Of a stretch of 64,000 nt of DNA, positions 29,882-38,969 are shown one piece after another. Positions within the stretch are counted from its first letter, which is position 1, and each line of letters starts with the position of its first letter. This stretch comes from Marmoricola sp. (lineage in GTDB: Bacteria > Actinomycetota > Actinomycetes > Propionibacteriales > Nocardioidaceae): NCBI GenBank assembly GCA_025964775.1, contig JAOPYE010000015.1:1-64000 (forward strand), read 5' to 3'. A program made the translations under genes and the position numbers. The notes beneath the pieces were generated by a model, which saw only the letters and a program-made list of their open reading frames with translations, ran no database searches and was not told the origin of the DNA.

Positions 29882-30988
29882 ATGACTGAGGTACACCACG
29901 GACTCGAGGGCGTCATCGCCTTCGAATCGGAGATCGCCGAGCCCGACAAGGAAGGCTCTGCCCTCCGTTACCGCGGAGTCGACATCGAGGAGATCGTCGG
30001 ACGGATCCCGTTCGAGAAGGTCTGGGGACTGCTCGTCGACGGTGCCTACGACCCCGGCCTGCCGCCGGCCGAGCCGTACCCGCTGCCGGTGCACTCCGGC
30101 GACATCCGGGTCGACGTGCAGAGCGCGATCGCGATGCTCGCACCGGCCTGGGGCATCCAGCAGACCTACGACATCGACGACACCCAGGTCCGCGAGGACC
30201 TCGGTCGCGTCGCGGTGATGGTGCTGTCCTACGTCGCTCAGGCCGCCCGCGGTGTCGGCCAGCCGATGGTGCCCCAGAAGGAGGTCGACAAGGCCTCCAC
30301 GATCGCCGAACGGTTCATGATCCGCTGGCAGGGCGAGCCCGATCCGCAGCACGTGAAGGCGATCGACGCGTACTGGTCCTCGGCGGCCGAGCACGGCATG
30401 AACGCCTCCACCTTCACCGCCCGGGTGATCACCTCGACCGGCGCCGACGCCTGCGCCGCGCTCTCCGGCGCCGTCGGCGCGATGAGCGGCCCGCTGCACG
30501 GAGGCGCTCCGGCCCGGGTCCTCACGATGATCGAGGACGTGGAGAAGAGCGGCGACGCGACGGCGTACGTCAAGAAGCTGCTCGACGAGGGCGACCGCCT
30601 GATGGGCTTCGGCCACCGGGTGTACCGCGCCGAGGACCCGCGGGCCCGGGTGCTGCGCCGTACGGCGCGGGAGCTGAACGCCCCGCGCTACGAGGTGGCC
30701 GAGGCGCTCGAGAAGGCAGCGCTCAAGGAGCTCAAGGAACGCCGTCCGGACCGCGTCCTGGAGACCAACGTCGAGTTCTGGGCGGCCATCGTCCTGGACT
30801 TCGCCCAGGTGCCGCCGCACATGTTCACCTCGATGTTCACGTGTGCCCGCACCGCCGGCTGGTCGGCGCACATCCTCGAGCAGAAGCGGACCGGTCGCCT
30901 GATCCGCCCCTCGGCGATCTACACCGGTCCCCCGTCCCGCAGCGCCTCGGACGTCGAGGGCTACCACTCGGAGTGGGCACTGTCCTGA
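29882..30988 (+). CDS. citA: Citrate synthase 2
   Basis: Citrate synthase of 368 residues, the short actinobacterial type II-like form. Condenses acetyl-CoA with oxaloacetate at the entry of the TCA cycle. The catalytic residues are visible: GPLHGGAPARV near 201-211 (first histidine), MGFGHRVYRAEDPRA (second histidine) and FYEDTL-equivalent ETNVEFWAAIVLDFAQVP (acid). Ends RPSAIYTGPPSR, the CoA-binding tail. In actinobacteria this paralogue sits apart from the main gltA; it may act as a second citrate or 2-methylcitrate synthase. A 21-base-pair terminator follows. Confidence 0.9.
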   Translation: MTEVHHGLEGVIAFESEIAEPDKEGSALRYRGVDIEEIVGRIPFEKVWGLLVDGAYDPGLPPAEPYPLPVHSGDIRVDVQSAIAMLAPAWGIQQTYDIDDTQVREDLGRVAVMVLSYVAQAARGVGQPMVPQKEVDKASTIAERFMIRWQGEPDPQHVKAIDAYWSSAAEHGMNASTFTARVITSTGADACAALSGAVGAMSGPLHGGAPARVLTMIEDVEKSGDATAYVKKLLDEGDRLMGFGHRVYRAEDPRARVLRRTARELNAPRYEVAEALEKAALKELKERRPDRVLETNVEFWAAIVLDFAQVPPHMFTSMFTCARTAGWSAHILEQKRTGRLIRPSAIYTGPPSRSASDVEGYHSEWALS

Positions 30989-31009
30989 CCTGAGCGCCGG
31001 ACGCGATAG

Positions 31010-31063
31010 TCCGGAGCAGTTGGCACGGTTCGAGGTCTTCCCAACCGTGCCGATTGCTCCGGA
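31010..31063. terminator. Bidirectional 21-base-pair hairpin terminator
   Basis: Arms 31010-31030 and 31043-31063 pair along 21 positions with two G-U wobbles and a 12-base loop; the arms begin and end TCCGGAGCA / TGCTCCGGA. It lies 22 bases after citrate synthase and abuts the stop codon of the convergent DedA gene. Confidence 0.8.
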
Positions 31064-31756
31064 TTACCCGTCGTTGGGGTCCGGACTGTCGCCCAGCGAT
31101 TCGTCGACCGTGTCCTCGAGCTCGTCGATCTTCTTCTCCGAACGGACCCGCCAGACGATCAGGCCGGCGACGACGATCACGGCAAGTCCGATGGCCAGGC
31201 CACGGCCGGCCAGCGACTCGATCCGGTGGTACGACTCCCCGGCCAGGTAGCCGATGCTCACGAAGGCCGAGCCCCACACGATCCCCCCGGCGGCGTTCCA
31301 GGCCAGGAAGCGGCGATAGGACATCAGGGAGGCGCCCGCCAGCGCAGGCATCATCGCCCGGAAGAACGCGGTGAACCGCCCCAGGAAGACGGCGACCCCG
31401 CCGCGGCGGCGCAGGAAGTCCTGGGCCTGCGCGATCCGGGACCGGTGCTTGTCGAGGAAGCGCAACCGGTCCAGCGCTGGACCGAGCCAGACGCGGCCGA
31501 CCTCGTACCCGACCGAGTCACCCACGATCGCGGCGACCACGACCACCGCGATCGCCGCCACCAGCGGCACGTGGCCGAGGCCGGCTCCGACTCCGGCGAT
31601 CACGGCGGCGGTCTCACCCGGTACGACGAACCCGAGGAAGACGGCATCCTCGGCGAAGACGAGCAGTCCTGCGATCACCAACAACCAGACCGGGTCCAGG
31701 TTCAGAAGGTTGTCCAGGGCGCTGCTCACCTGAGCCAGTGTGCCTGATCGGGCCAT
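31064..31756 (-). CDS. DedA-family membrane protein
   Basis: Protein of 230 residues in the DedA/SNARE-associated (VTT) family. Visible are the re-entrant loop motif FLGFVVPGETAAVIAGVGAG near residues 41-60, FLGRFTAFFRAMMPALAGASLMSYRRFLAWN near 128-158 with the conserved arginine, and further membrane helices. Bacterial DedA proteins are lipid flippases or proton-dependent transporters needed for envelope homeostasis. The C-terminal 30 residues are charged (EKKIDELEDTVDESLG). Confidence 0.88.
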   Translation of the reverse strand: MARSGTLAQVSSALDNLLNLDPVWLLVIAGLLVFAEDAVFLGFVVPGETAAVIAGVGAGLGHVPLVAAIAVVVVAAIVGDSVGYEVGRVWLGPALDRLRFLDKHRSRIAQAQDFLRRRGGVAVFLGRFTAFFRAMMPALAGASLMSYRRFLAWNAAGGIVWGSAFVSIGYLAGESYHRIESLAGRGLAIGLAVIVVAGLIVWRVRSEKKIDELEDTVDESLGDSPDPNDG

Positions 31757-31789
31757 CCCGGCGGACTGCCGCTACGCGCTGCGGCGATC

Positions 31790-31795
31790 TACATT
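31790..31795 (+). promoter_or_regulatory. -10 box TACATT, leaderless PEP-mutase-family gene
   Basis: TACATT is six bases (GCACCC) before the ATG at 31802, with no Shine-Dalgarno. Confidence 0.5.
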
Positions 31796-31801
31796 GCACC
31801 C

Positions 31802-32632
31802 ATGACCATCGCCGACCCCACCGCTCGCGTCGCAGCGTTTCTGGCGATGCACCGCCCGGGCGCCGGTTTCGTGCTCCCGAACGCCTGGGACGCGGGCTCG
31901 GCCAGGATCCTGGAGCAGGTCGGCTTCCCGGTGATCGCGACGACCAGCGCCGGCATCGCGTTCTGCCACGGCGTCCCGGACGCCGGACTGTCGTGGCCGG
32001 AGATGCTCGAGTCGATCGACCGGATCGTCTCGGCGGTGAGCTGCCCGGTCAGCGCCGATCTGGAGTCCGGGTACGGCGCCACCGCCCAGGACGTGGCGGC
32101 GACGGTGGCCGCTGCCGTCGGCGTGGGCGTCGTCGGCGGCAATCTCGAGGACGCCGACGGCGGTGAGCTGTTCGACATCGGCGCAGCGGTGGAGAGGCTC
32201 CAGGCCGCCCGCAGCGCGGCCCCGGCCGGATCGTTCGTCCTGAACGCCCGGACCGACCCCTACATGGTCGGGCACCCGGATCCGTTCGCCGAGTCGATCC
32301 GGCGGGCGCAGCAGTACCTGGCGGCCGGGGCGGACTGCATCTTCGTTCCCGGGATCAGCGACGCCGACGAGATCGCCTCCCTGACGGCGGAGATCGGTGC
32401 GCCCGTCAACGTCGTCGCCGGGTTGCGGGACCCGGTCCTCGACGCCGCGACGCTTCGTTCCCTGGGCGTCGCCCGGATCAGCATCGGCGGCACCCTGACC
32501 CGGTCGGTGCTGACCCTGGTCGAGCATGCGGGCCGGGAGATGCTCGATGCAGGCACGTTCGGGTTCGCGGAGGGGGCGTTGCCGTACGCCGAGCTGCAGG
32601 GCCGGCTCGCCCGGGACAGGCCTAGCTCGTGA
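31802..32632 (+). CDS. Isocitrate lyase/PEP mutase-family protein
   Basis: TIM-barrel enzyme of 276 residues of the isocitrate lyase/PEP mutase superfamily. Visible are VLPNAWDAGSARILEQVGF at the N-terminus, VSADLESGYG with the metal-binding acidic residues near 82-90, VGGNLEDADGG near 111-121 and LNARTDPYMVG. The loop that carries the catalytic KKCGH in isocitrate lyase or the C-x-S in methylisocitrate lyase is not present, so the reaction (C-C or P-C lyase, oxaloacetase-like) is not assigned. The 3' end overlaps the convergent GNAT gene by 11 bases. Confidence 0.83.
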   Translation: MTIADPTARVAAFLAMHRPGAGFVLPNAWDAGSARILEQVGFPVIATTSAGIAFCHGVPDAGLSWPEMLESIDRIVSAVSCPVSADLESGYGATAQDVAATVAAAVGVGVVGGNLEDADGGELFDIGAAVERLQAARSAAPAGSFVLNARTDPYMVGHPDPFAESIRRAQQYLAAGADCIFVPGISDADEIASLTAEIGAPVNVVAGLRDPVLDAATLRSLGVARISIGGTLTRSVLTLVEHAGREMLDAGTFGFAEGALPYAELQGRLARDRPSS

Positions 32633-33119
32633 GCCGCCGGGCCATGCACCGGTTCAGCGGCGAGCTCCGGTAGTGACCGAAGCCGGCGATCGGTTCGTAG
32701 CCGGCGGAGCCGTACAGCGCGATCGCCTCCGGCTGCCCGGTGCCGGTCTCCAGGATCATCACCTCGGCGCCCGAGGAGGCGGCGGTCCGCTCCAGGTGTT
32801 CCAGCATCGCCCGGGCCCGTCCACGTCCACGCGCGGCCGGTACGACGTACATCCGCTTGATCTCGGCGGCGGCGTTGCTCCCCAGCGCGTCCACGTCGGT
32901 ACGCCGTCGCCAGGCACCGGTGGCCACCGCCACCCCGTCGAGGTAGCCGACTAAGAACGCACCTGCCGGCGGCTCGAAGTAGCCCGGCTCGATCGGTGTC
33001 TCGTCGCGACTGCCGTAGCGGGCGACGTACTCGACCTGGACCTCCTCGACGAGCCTGGCTGAATCCGGATCAGTGATCGAGCAGCGCTCGATCCGCCACG
33101 AGCTGCTGACCGTGTCCAT
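32622..33119 (-). CDS. GNAT-family N-acetyltransferase
   Basis: Acetyltransferase of 165 residues. IKRMYVVPAARGRGRARAMLEHLE near residues 90-113 is the acetyl-CoA pyrophosphate-binding motif A, and AIALYGSAGYEPIAGFGHY is the C-terminal motif B. Substrate unknown. The ATG at 33119 is preferred over a TTG three codons upstream. It is divergent from serC. Confidence 0.82.
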   Translation of the reverse strand: MDTVSSSWRIERCSITDPDSARLVEEVQVEYVARYGSRDETPIEPGYFEPPAGAFLVGYLDGVAVATGAWRRRTDVDALGSNAAAEIKRMYVVPAARGRGRARAMLEHLERTAASSGAEVMILETGTGQPEAIALYGSAGYEPIAGFGHYRSSPLNRCMARRLTS

Positions 33120-33165
33120 CGGGTCCAATCCGTTATGCCTACGCTGGTCGGTGCTGTCACAATAG

Positions 33166-34341
<1,176 letters not shown>

Positions 34342-34344
34342 CTT

Positions 34345-34360
34345 CGGTCAGCATTGACCG
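34345..34360. terminator. Short hairpin after serC
   Basis: CGGTCA, loop GCAT, TGACCG: six perfect base pairs just after the serC stop, between convergent genes. Confidence 0.45.
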
Positions 34361-34384
34361 TGCCCCGCTCGCGCGTCGAGGTCG

Positions 34385-35431
34385 CTAGACCTCGCGTGCG
34401 AGCTCGGCGCGCAGCGCGGCCACCAGCTCACGCGCGAAGTGCAGCCGACCGGTCCCGTTGAGGTGCGCCGGGTCGGCGAAGTCCTGCTGCGGCGAGAGGG
34501 TGATCGAGTTGAGCACCTCACCGAGGCCGCGGGAGTTCTCCCGGTAGGTGTTCTCCAGGAGGGCGCCGTTGGCGAGGACCTGCTCGACGGCGGGTTCGCC
34601 CCAGAATTTGCGGACCACCTCGAGGTTCACCGGCGGGATGTAAGCCAGCGAGCGCTGCCCGCTCTCGGCGAGCCGGGCACTGAGGTTCCCGGCGAGCACC
34701 ACGCCCTCGCTGGTCGCATCGAGGCGCCCTGCGTTGGACAGGCTCAGCAGATGGCGCACCCGGACCAGCTTCTGCCAGTTCGTCGTCGGCAGCCCGATCT
34801 CGGTCGGCGGGATCGCGTTGGTGATCATCCGGATCTCGCCGAGGGTCTGCTGTGCGCCGGTGAAGCTGGGCGCGGGCGTCCGGTCGAAGGCGTTCCAGTC
34901 CTCCTCCTGCGCACGAGGCAGCCGGTCCGGGTAGGGCTCGCCTGCCGCGATCATGGCGCGGATGGCATCGGTCTCGATCACCGCACCCATGACGGGGTGA
35001 CGAACCCAGGACACCGAGGCCATCATCAGCGACATCGGGACCACGATGACCTGGGGCCGGTGCTTCAGCTCGTCGAGGACCTCGACGAACGCGCCGACCA
35101 GGCGCGAGTTGTACCCCGGTCCGACGATCGTGTGCACCCGGTCGGAGCCGAACTCGTCACTGACCATCTGGGTGAGCTTGCGCGGGTCGCTCTCGCCGGT
35201 CCGCGTCCAGAACATGGTCGAGTCCCCGAAGACGAGCACCTCGGGACCGTTGTCACCGGAGTAGGCCTCCCGGAGCGCCCTGAGCTGGCGCACCTCGACG
35301 TCGGGCAGGCGTGCGTCGTACCTGGCACGGAGGCGGTAGTACCAGGGACGGTCCAGCCGAGCCTTGATCTTCGCGGAGACGCGCCGCTGGAGCGACGGCT
35401 TCTGCAAGGCCCCCGGTGCGTTCGTCGACAT
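34385..35431 (-). CDS. SGNH/GDSL-type hydrolase-like protein of an ACP cluster
   Basis: Protein of 348 residues with an SGNH-like layout: VLVFGDSTMFW near residues 64-74 gives the nucleophile block I (GDS), and the C-terminal DFADPAHLNGTGR gives the D-x-x-H block V (Asp/His). No signal peptide or membrane segment is visible; the first 45 residues are basic. In polysaccharide and teichoic-acid systems such SGNH proteins (DltD- or AlgJ/X-like) transfer or remove acyl groups. Its ATG directly follows the TAG of the ACP gene with no gap. This points to an acyl-thioester or acylated glycan as substrate; which one is unknown. Confidence 0.7.
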   Translation of the reverse strand: MSTNAPGALQKPSLQRRVSAKIKARLDRPWYYRLRARYDARLPDVEVRQLRALREAYSGDNGPEVLVFGDSTMFWTRTGESDPRKLTQMVSDEFGSDRVHTIVGPGYNSRLVGAFVEVLDELKHRPQVIVVPMSLMMASVSWVRHPVMGAVIETDAIRAMIAAGEPYPDRLPRAQEEDWNAFDRTPAPSFTGAQQTLGEIRMITNAIPPTEIGLPTTNWQKLVRVRHLLSLSNAGRLDATSEGVVLAGNLSARLAESGQRSLAYIPPVNLEVVRKFWGEPAVEQVLANGALLENTYRENSRGLGEVLNSITLSPQQDFADPAHLNGTGRLHFARELVAALRAELAREV

Positions 35432-35695
35432 CTACGCGGTCGCACCGTTTCGCTTGGCCAGCACAGCCTGGATCGAGGCGACGCTGGTGAACTCCTGCAC
35501 CTCTTCGTCGTCGAGCATGATGTCCAGGGTCTCCTCGACCAGGGTGATCAGGCTCAGCGTCGCCAACGAGTCCCACTCCGGGAGGTCCTGACGTGTGGCC
35601 GCGAGCAGCTCGACGTCGGTGAGGTCCGGGAAGACAGTCCGGGCGCACTCCAGGATCGCCGTCTCCAGCCCTTGGGCAGAATCGAACACAGTCAT
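35432..35695 (-). CDS. Acyl carrier protein
   Basis: Carrier protein of 87 residues. EWDSLATLSLI has the phosphopantetheine serine (Ser43) in a DSL motif, and the rest is the acidic four-helix ACP pattern. It sits between FkbH-type HAD and SGNH genes, so it probably carries a glyceryl or acyl unit rather than fatty-acid chains. ATG at 35695, 16 bases after the FkbH stop; its own stop abuts the SGNH start. Confidence 0.85.
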   Translation of the reverse strand: MTVFDSAQGLETAILECARTVFPDLTDVELLAATRQDLPEWDSLATLSLITLVEETLDIMLDDEEVQEFTSVASIQAVLAKRNGATA

Positions 35696-35711
35696 GAGAA
35701 ACCTTCCGTAG

Positions 35712-37445
35712 TCAGCGCGACACGAACTCGACAGCGTGGACTGCAGCTGTATCCCCCAGATCCAGCTGGCTGACGTCAACACCCACTGATTCGCCCTCAG
35801 TGTAACCAAGCGACTTCATCAGCTGGGCGACGACTCCGTTGCGATCGGTCGGCACGAAATCGAACCGGATCCGGGTCGGTTCGTACCGCTCGATCAGCGC
35901 TGCCAGCACGTGGTGCTCGATGCCGCGCGAGAACGCCCGGCAGCTCAGCACCCAGGTGTCGAGGGTCAGGGTCCCGCCGTCGAGGACCCCGGTCAGGACC
36001 GAGATCGCACCGAGGGTCCCGAACCTGTCGCCGTAGGTCATGCTCCAGCCGACCGCTCCGGGACGGGTACGGCGCTTGTGCCATTCGGCCTCGGCGACCC
36101 GGTGGCCGTTGAGGTTGAACTGGTTTGTCTTGTTGACGAGCTCGAACGCGCGGACCGAGTCCCAGAGGTCGTGATCGTCGATGAGGACCTGTCCGTCCAG
36201 ACCGCGCAGGAACTGCACCGGGTCCTCGGCCTGCGAACGATCCTGCTCCAGCGCGGCAGCGGACCGCAGGCTGCTCACCCGGACGGCATCCTCCGCGGTC
36301 AGCCGCTCGCGCCAGAACAGCGCACCGAGCCGGGTCAGCAGCTCACCGACGGCGCGTGGTTCCTGGGTCGGGAATTTCAGCGCCGTGATCCCGGGGTGCG
36401 CAGCCGACACCTCCGCCAGCTCCAGATCACTGTCGTCGACGAACACGACGTCCTGCGCACTGATGTTCCAGGCCGCAAGGATCCGGTCGACCGCGGCCGA
36501 CTTGGAATTCCAGGACGCCTCGATCGGGAACAACGAACCTGCGTCGACCAGGAGGTCGGGGCGCGCCAACGCCCGGGCGACGACGTCCGGCTCGTTCTTG
36601 CTGCACACCCCGATCAGCACGCCGCGACGGGAGAACTCGGCAAGCAGCTGCTGGTACAGGCCGTGCACCAGGGTCCCGGACTCGAGGTCCCAGGTCACGG
36701 CGTCCGGACCGATCTCGCCGACCAGGCCCCGCCACAAGGTGTCGTCGAGGTCGGTGATCAGACCCTTCATGGTCGGTCGGGGAAGCAGGGCCTCGGCCGC
36801 GGCATGGGCCAGCTCGGCCGCGCGCGCAGTCGTGAACGGGAAGCCCGAGCGGAGGTCCGACTGCAGATCGCGCTCCGAGACAGCGGTCTCCAGCGAGACG
36901 ATCCGCAGGCCGTTCACCCCGAGCAGGGATCCGGCGTACTCCGCCACCAGCAGGTCGAGCCGCGCCTCCAGGACCCCGACGCGACCGGCCGGGGATGCGT
37001 AGACGTACGGCAGCTCGAGGGTTGGCAGCACCACCGCGACCGGGCACGCCGACGCAACCGCTTCCAGGCCCTGCCTGATCCGCGCCAGCCGCACCTGGGC
37101 GGTGGCGATGATGTCGTCGAGCTCTGCCCGCCGCGCGGTCGCTGACTCTCGCAGCCCGAGCCGCGGGTCCAGGTCGCTCCACTCGATCAGGACCGCACAC
37201 AGGTCCGGCCCCTGGTCGGCCACGTGACCGATGCTCTCGGTCAGGGCGCCGTAGAGACCCGGAAGCATGACGACCCGGGACTCAGGTCGGGCGACCTGGA
37301 CCGACGCGTGCAGGAACGTCTGCAGGTGCAACGGGGTGAAGCTGGAGGCCAGGCCGACGGTGAGGGTGGGCGCATCGTCAGGAAGCTCACGGGCACGGCC
37401 CACGGCCGCCATGGCGTCGCGAAGCGTGGAGATCTGCTCGGTCAT
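35712..37445 (-). CDS. FkbH-type HAD-IIIC protein
   Basis: Protein of 577 residues. Residues 1-220 are an N-terminal SGNH-like helper region of FkbH proteins. The HAD-IIIC core starts at MKGLITDLDDTLWRG (nucleophile Asp232, acid Asp234), with VCSKNEPD and VFVDDSDLE as later HAD motifs. A C-terminal GNAT-like region (from about 430) contains FELVNKTNQFNLNGHR, the FkbH hallmark. In polyketide systems FkbH takes 1,3-bisphosphoglycerate and loads a glyceryl unit on an ACP. The adjacent ACP fits that use, though no polyketide synthase is here. Start ATG at 37445. Confidence 0.87.
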   Translation of the reverse strand: MTEQISTLRDAMAAVGRARELPDDAPTLTVGLASSFTPLHLQTFLHASVQVARPESRVVMLPGLYGALTESIGHVADQGPDLCAVLIEWSDLDPRLGLRESATARRAELDDIIATAQVRLARIRQGLEAVASACPVAVVLPTLELPYVYASPAGRVGVLEARLDLLVAEYAGSLLGVNGLRIVSLETAVSERDLQSDLRSGFPFTTARAAELAHAAAEALLPRPTMKGLITDLDDTLWRGLVGEIGPDAVTWDLESGTLVHGLYQQLLAEFSRRGVLIGVCSKNEPDVVARALARPDLLVDAGSLFPIEASWNSKSAAVDRILAAWNISAQDVVFVDDSDLELAEVSAAHPGITALKFPTQEPRAVGELLTRLGALFWRERLTAEDAVRVSSLRSAAALEQDRSQAEDPVQFLRGLDGQVLIDDHDLWDSVRAFELVNKTNQFNLNGHRVAEAEWHKRRTRPGAVGWSMTYGDRFGTLGAISVLTGVLDGGTLTLDTWVLSCRAFSRGIEHHVLAALIERYEPTRIRFDFVPTDRNGVVAQLMKSLGYTEGESVGVDVSQLDLGDTAAVHAVEFVSR

Positions 37446-37464
37446 CGGAGTCTTCCTGCTGCGA

Positions 37465-38031
37465 TCAGAGCGCGTTCTTCCCGGAGGCAACGTCCCGGGT
37501 CCCGATCAGGCGTGCCGGCACCCCGAGCACGATGCCGTAGTCCGGTACGTCGGCCAGCACCAGCGAGTTCGCGCCGACCTGTGCGCCGACGCCGATCCGG
37601 ACACCCCCGAGAACCGTCGCCCCGGCGAGCAGTGCCGCGTCGTCGCAGATCACCGGGAACTTCGGGTCGTCCGCCTCCCAATCGCGGGCGCCCGCCGTCA
37701 CGCCCTGGGCGAGCGTGACGTTGTTGCCGATCACCAGCGTGTTGCCCATCGTCACCCCGTTGGGGTGCGGGATCAGCAGCCCCAGGCCGATGGTCATGCC
37801 CGGCGTGAAGTCGGCCCCGACCAGCGTCGTTCCGACCACCCGCATCACGTTGGCGAGCCGGTGGTGACCGGATCGGAACAGGCACTGCTGGGCGCGCAGA
37901 ATGATGGACGCGGTCATCCCCGGGAGGGTCAGGCACCGGGTCAGAACACCCAGCCACGTGGGCTTGCCTTCCCGATACCGAAGCAGATCGGAGAAGACGA
38001 GTTCACTGAAGCTCGGGGATACCTTCGGCAT
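37465..38031 (-). CDS. Hexapeptide-repeat acyltransferase (serine acetyltransferase-like)
   Basis: Left-handed beta-helix acyltransferase of 188 residues. The helix is seen in GADFTPGMTIGLGLLIPHPNGVTMGNTLVIGNNVTLAQGVTAG, with the catalytic histidine in PHPNGVTMG, and continues to GGVRIGVGAQVGANSLVLADVP. CysE is the nearest well-known type, but the N-terminal helical domain is shortened and CysK is absent, so an O-acetyltransferase acting on a glycan or on the ACP-bound product is as likely. The ATG at 38031 is preferred over a TTG six codons upstream. It lies 19 bases before the FkbH start. Confidence 0.78.
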   Translation of the reverse strand: MPKVSPSFSELVFSDLLRYREGKPTWLGVLTRCLTLPGMTASIILRAQQCLFRSGHHRLANVMRVVGTTLVGADFTPGMTIGLGLLIPHPNGVTMGNTLVIGNNVTLAQGVTAGARDWEADDPKFPVICDDAALLAGATVLGGVRIGVGAQVGANSLVLADVPDYGIVLGVPARLIGTRDVASGKNAL

Positions 38032-38114
38032 GGGCCAAACCTTAGTCAACGGCGCGAGGGCGTACCGACGAATCTCGACAACGGGACGGCGGCCCGGAAG
38101 CCGCGCTGCAATCC

Positions 38115-38366
38115 TTACGCCTGCGGCTCCGCGGCGGCCTCGTCGTAGAAGGCGACGACCTCGCCGAGGGTCTGCGGAAGCTGGCCCTCCGCGAACGGGT
38201 CAGAGCCCAGCTCGTCCTCGAGGATCGCGGACAATTCAGCCGTCTCGAGCGAGTCCAGGCCAACCCCGTCGGCGTAGAGGTCGGTGTCGAGGTCAACGGC
38301 GTCGGTGTTCTTCACCCGGCGGATGAAGGCCCGAATCGTACGCTCGGCATCGCGTTGACTGGCCAT
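38115..38366 (-). CDS. Second acyl carrier protein
   Basis: Carrier protein of 83 residues with the attachment site GLDSLETAEL (Ser39). The sequence differs clearly from the first ACP of the cluster, so the two probably have separate partners. First gene of the SGNH-ACP-FkbH cluster on the minus strand, followed by the hexapeptide acyltransferase after 83 bases. A GGAGTG-type ribosome site precedes the ATG. Confidence 0.8.
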   Translation of the reverse strand: MASQRDAERTIRAFIRRVKNTDAVDLDTDLYADGVGLDSLETAELSAILEDELGSDPFAEGQLPQTLGEVVAFYDEAAAEPQA

Positions 38367-38449
38367 GGGAACAGCACTCCTTGCATCGAGGGGGATGCCG
38401 GGAGGCTATCCCAACGGACCGGGGTTCGTGAGCAACTCCCAAGAAGCGG

Positions 38450-38962
38450 TCAGGGTTGCGCGGCACCACGGTCGATCGCGGCGACGACCCGCTGGAACCG
38501 GTCGTTGTCGTAGGCCACGATTCGCGCCTCGACGACGTCCGTCGCCGCATCGCGCAAGGTCTCGACCGCAGCCAGGACTGCGTCGTCGACCGGCCACCCG
38601 TAGATACCGGCCGAGACCAGTGGGAACGCCACCGTCGTCGCGCCGAGCTCGTCGGCGACCGCCAGGGCGCCGGTGTAGCAGGAGGTCAGCAGGCCCCGGT
38701 CGGTCTCACCGGCGCTCCGGTTCGGGCCGACCACGTGGATCACCCAGCGTGCGGGAAGGTCCCCACCCGTGGTCCAGCCCGCGGCGCCGGTCGCGAGACC
38801 GTGCGGGAAACGTGCGATGCAGTCGGCCAGGATCGCGGGGCCGCCGGCCCGGTGGATCGCACCGTCGACGCCACCCCCGCCGCGCATCTCGCGACTGGCC
38901 GCGTTGACGACCGCATCGACGCGCTGAGTCGTGAGGTCGCCGGCCACCGCAGTCAGCTTCAT
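38450..38962 (-). CDS. Macro-domain O-acetyl-ADP-ribose deacetylase
   Basis: Macrodomain of 170 residues, MacroD/YmdB type. Visible motifs are GDLTTQRVDAVVNAASREMRGGGGVDGAIHRAGG (ADP-ribose binding and the catalytic region) near residues 8-41 and FPLVSAGIYGWP near 112-123. It should hydrolyse O-acetyl-ADP-ribose or remove mono-ADP-ribose from proteins. It follows the Methyltransf_32 gene after seven bases and is likely co-transcribed with it. Confidence 0.9.
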   Translation of the reverse strand: MKLTAVAGDLTTQRVDAVVNAASREMRGGGGVDGAIHRAGGPAILADCIARFPHGLATGAAGWTTGGDLPARWVIHVVGPNRSAGETDRGLLTSCYTGALAVADELGATTVAFPLVSAGIYGWPVDDAVLAAVETLRDAATDVVEARIVAYDNDRFQRVVAAIDRGAAQP

Positions 38963-38969
38963 GCGCGCC

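Noticed and set aside
37465-38031. Hexapeptide acyltransferase as cysE of cysteine synthesis
   Set aside because: The N-terminal helical domain is short, cysK is absent and the gene is inside an ACP cluster, so CysE is not supported.
34385-38366. Calling the FkbH cluster a polyketide or NRPS cluster
   Set aside because: No ketosynthase, adenylation or condensation domain is visible on either side; the parts support only acyl or glyceryl transfer.
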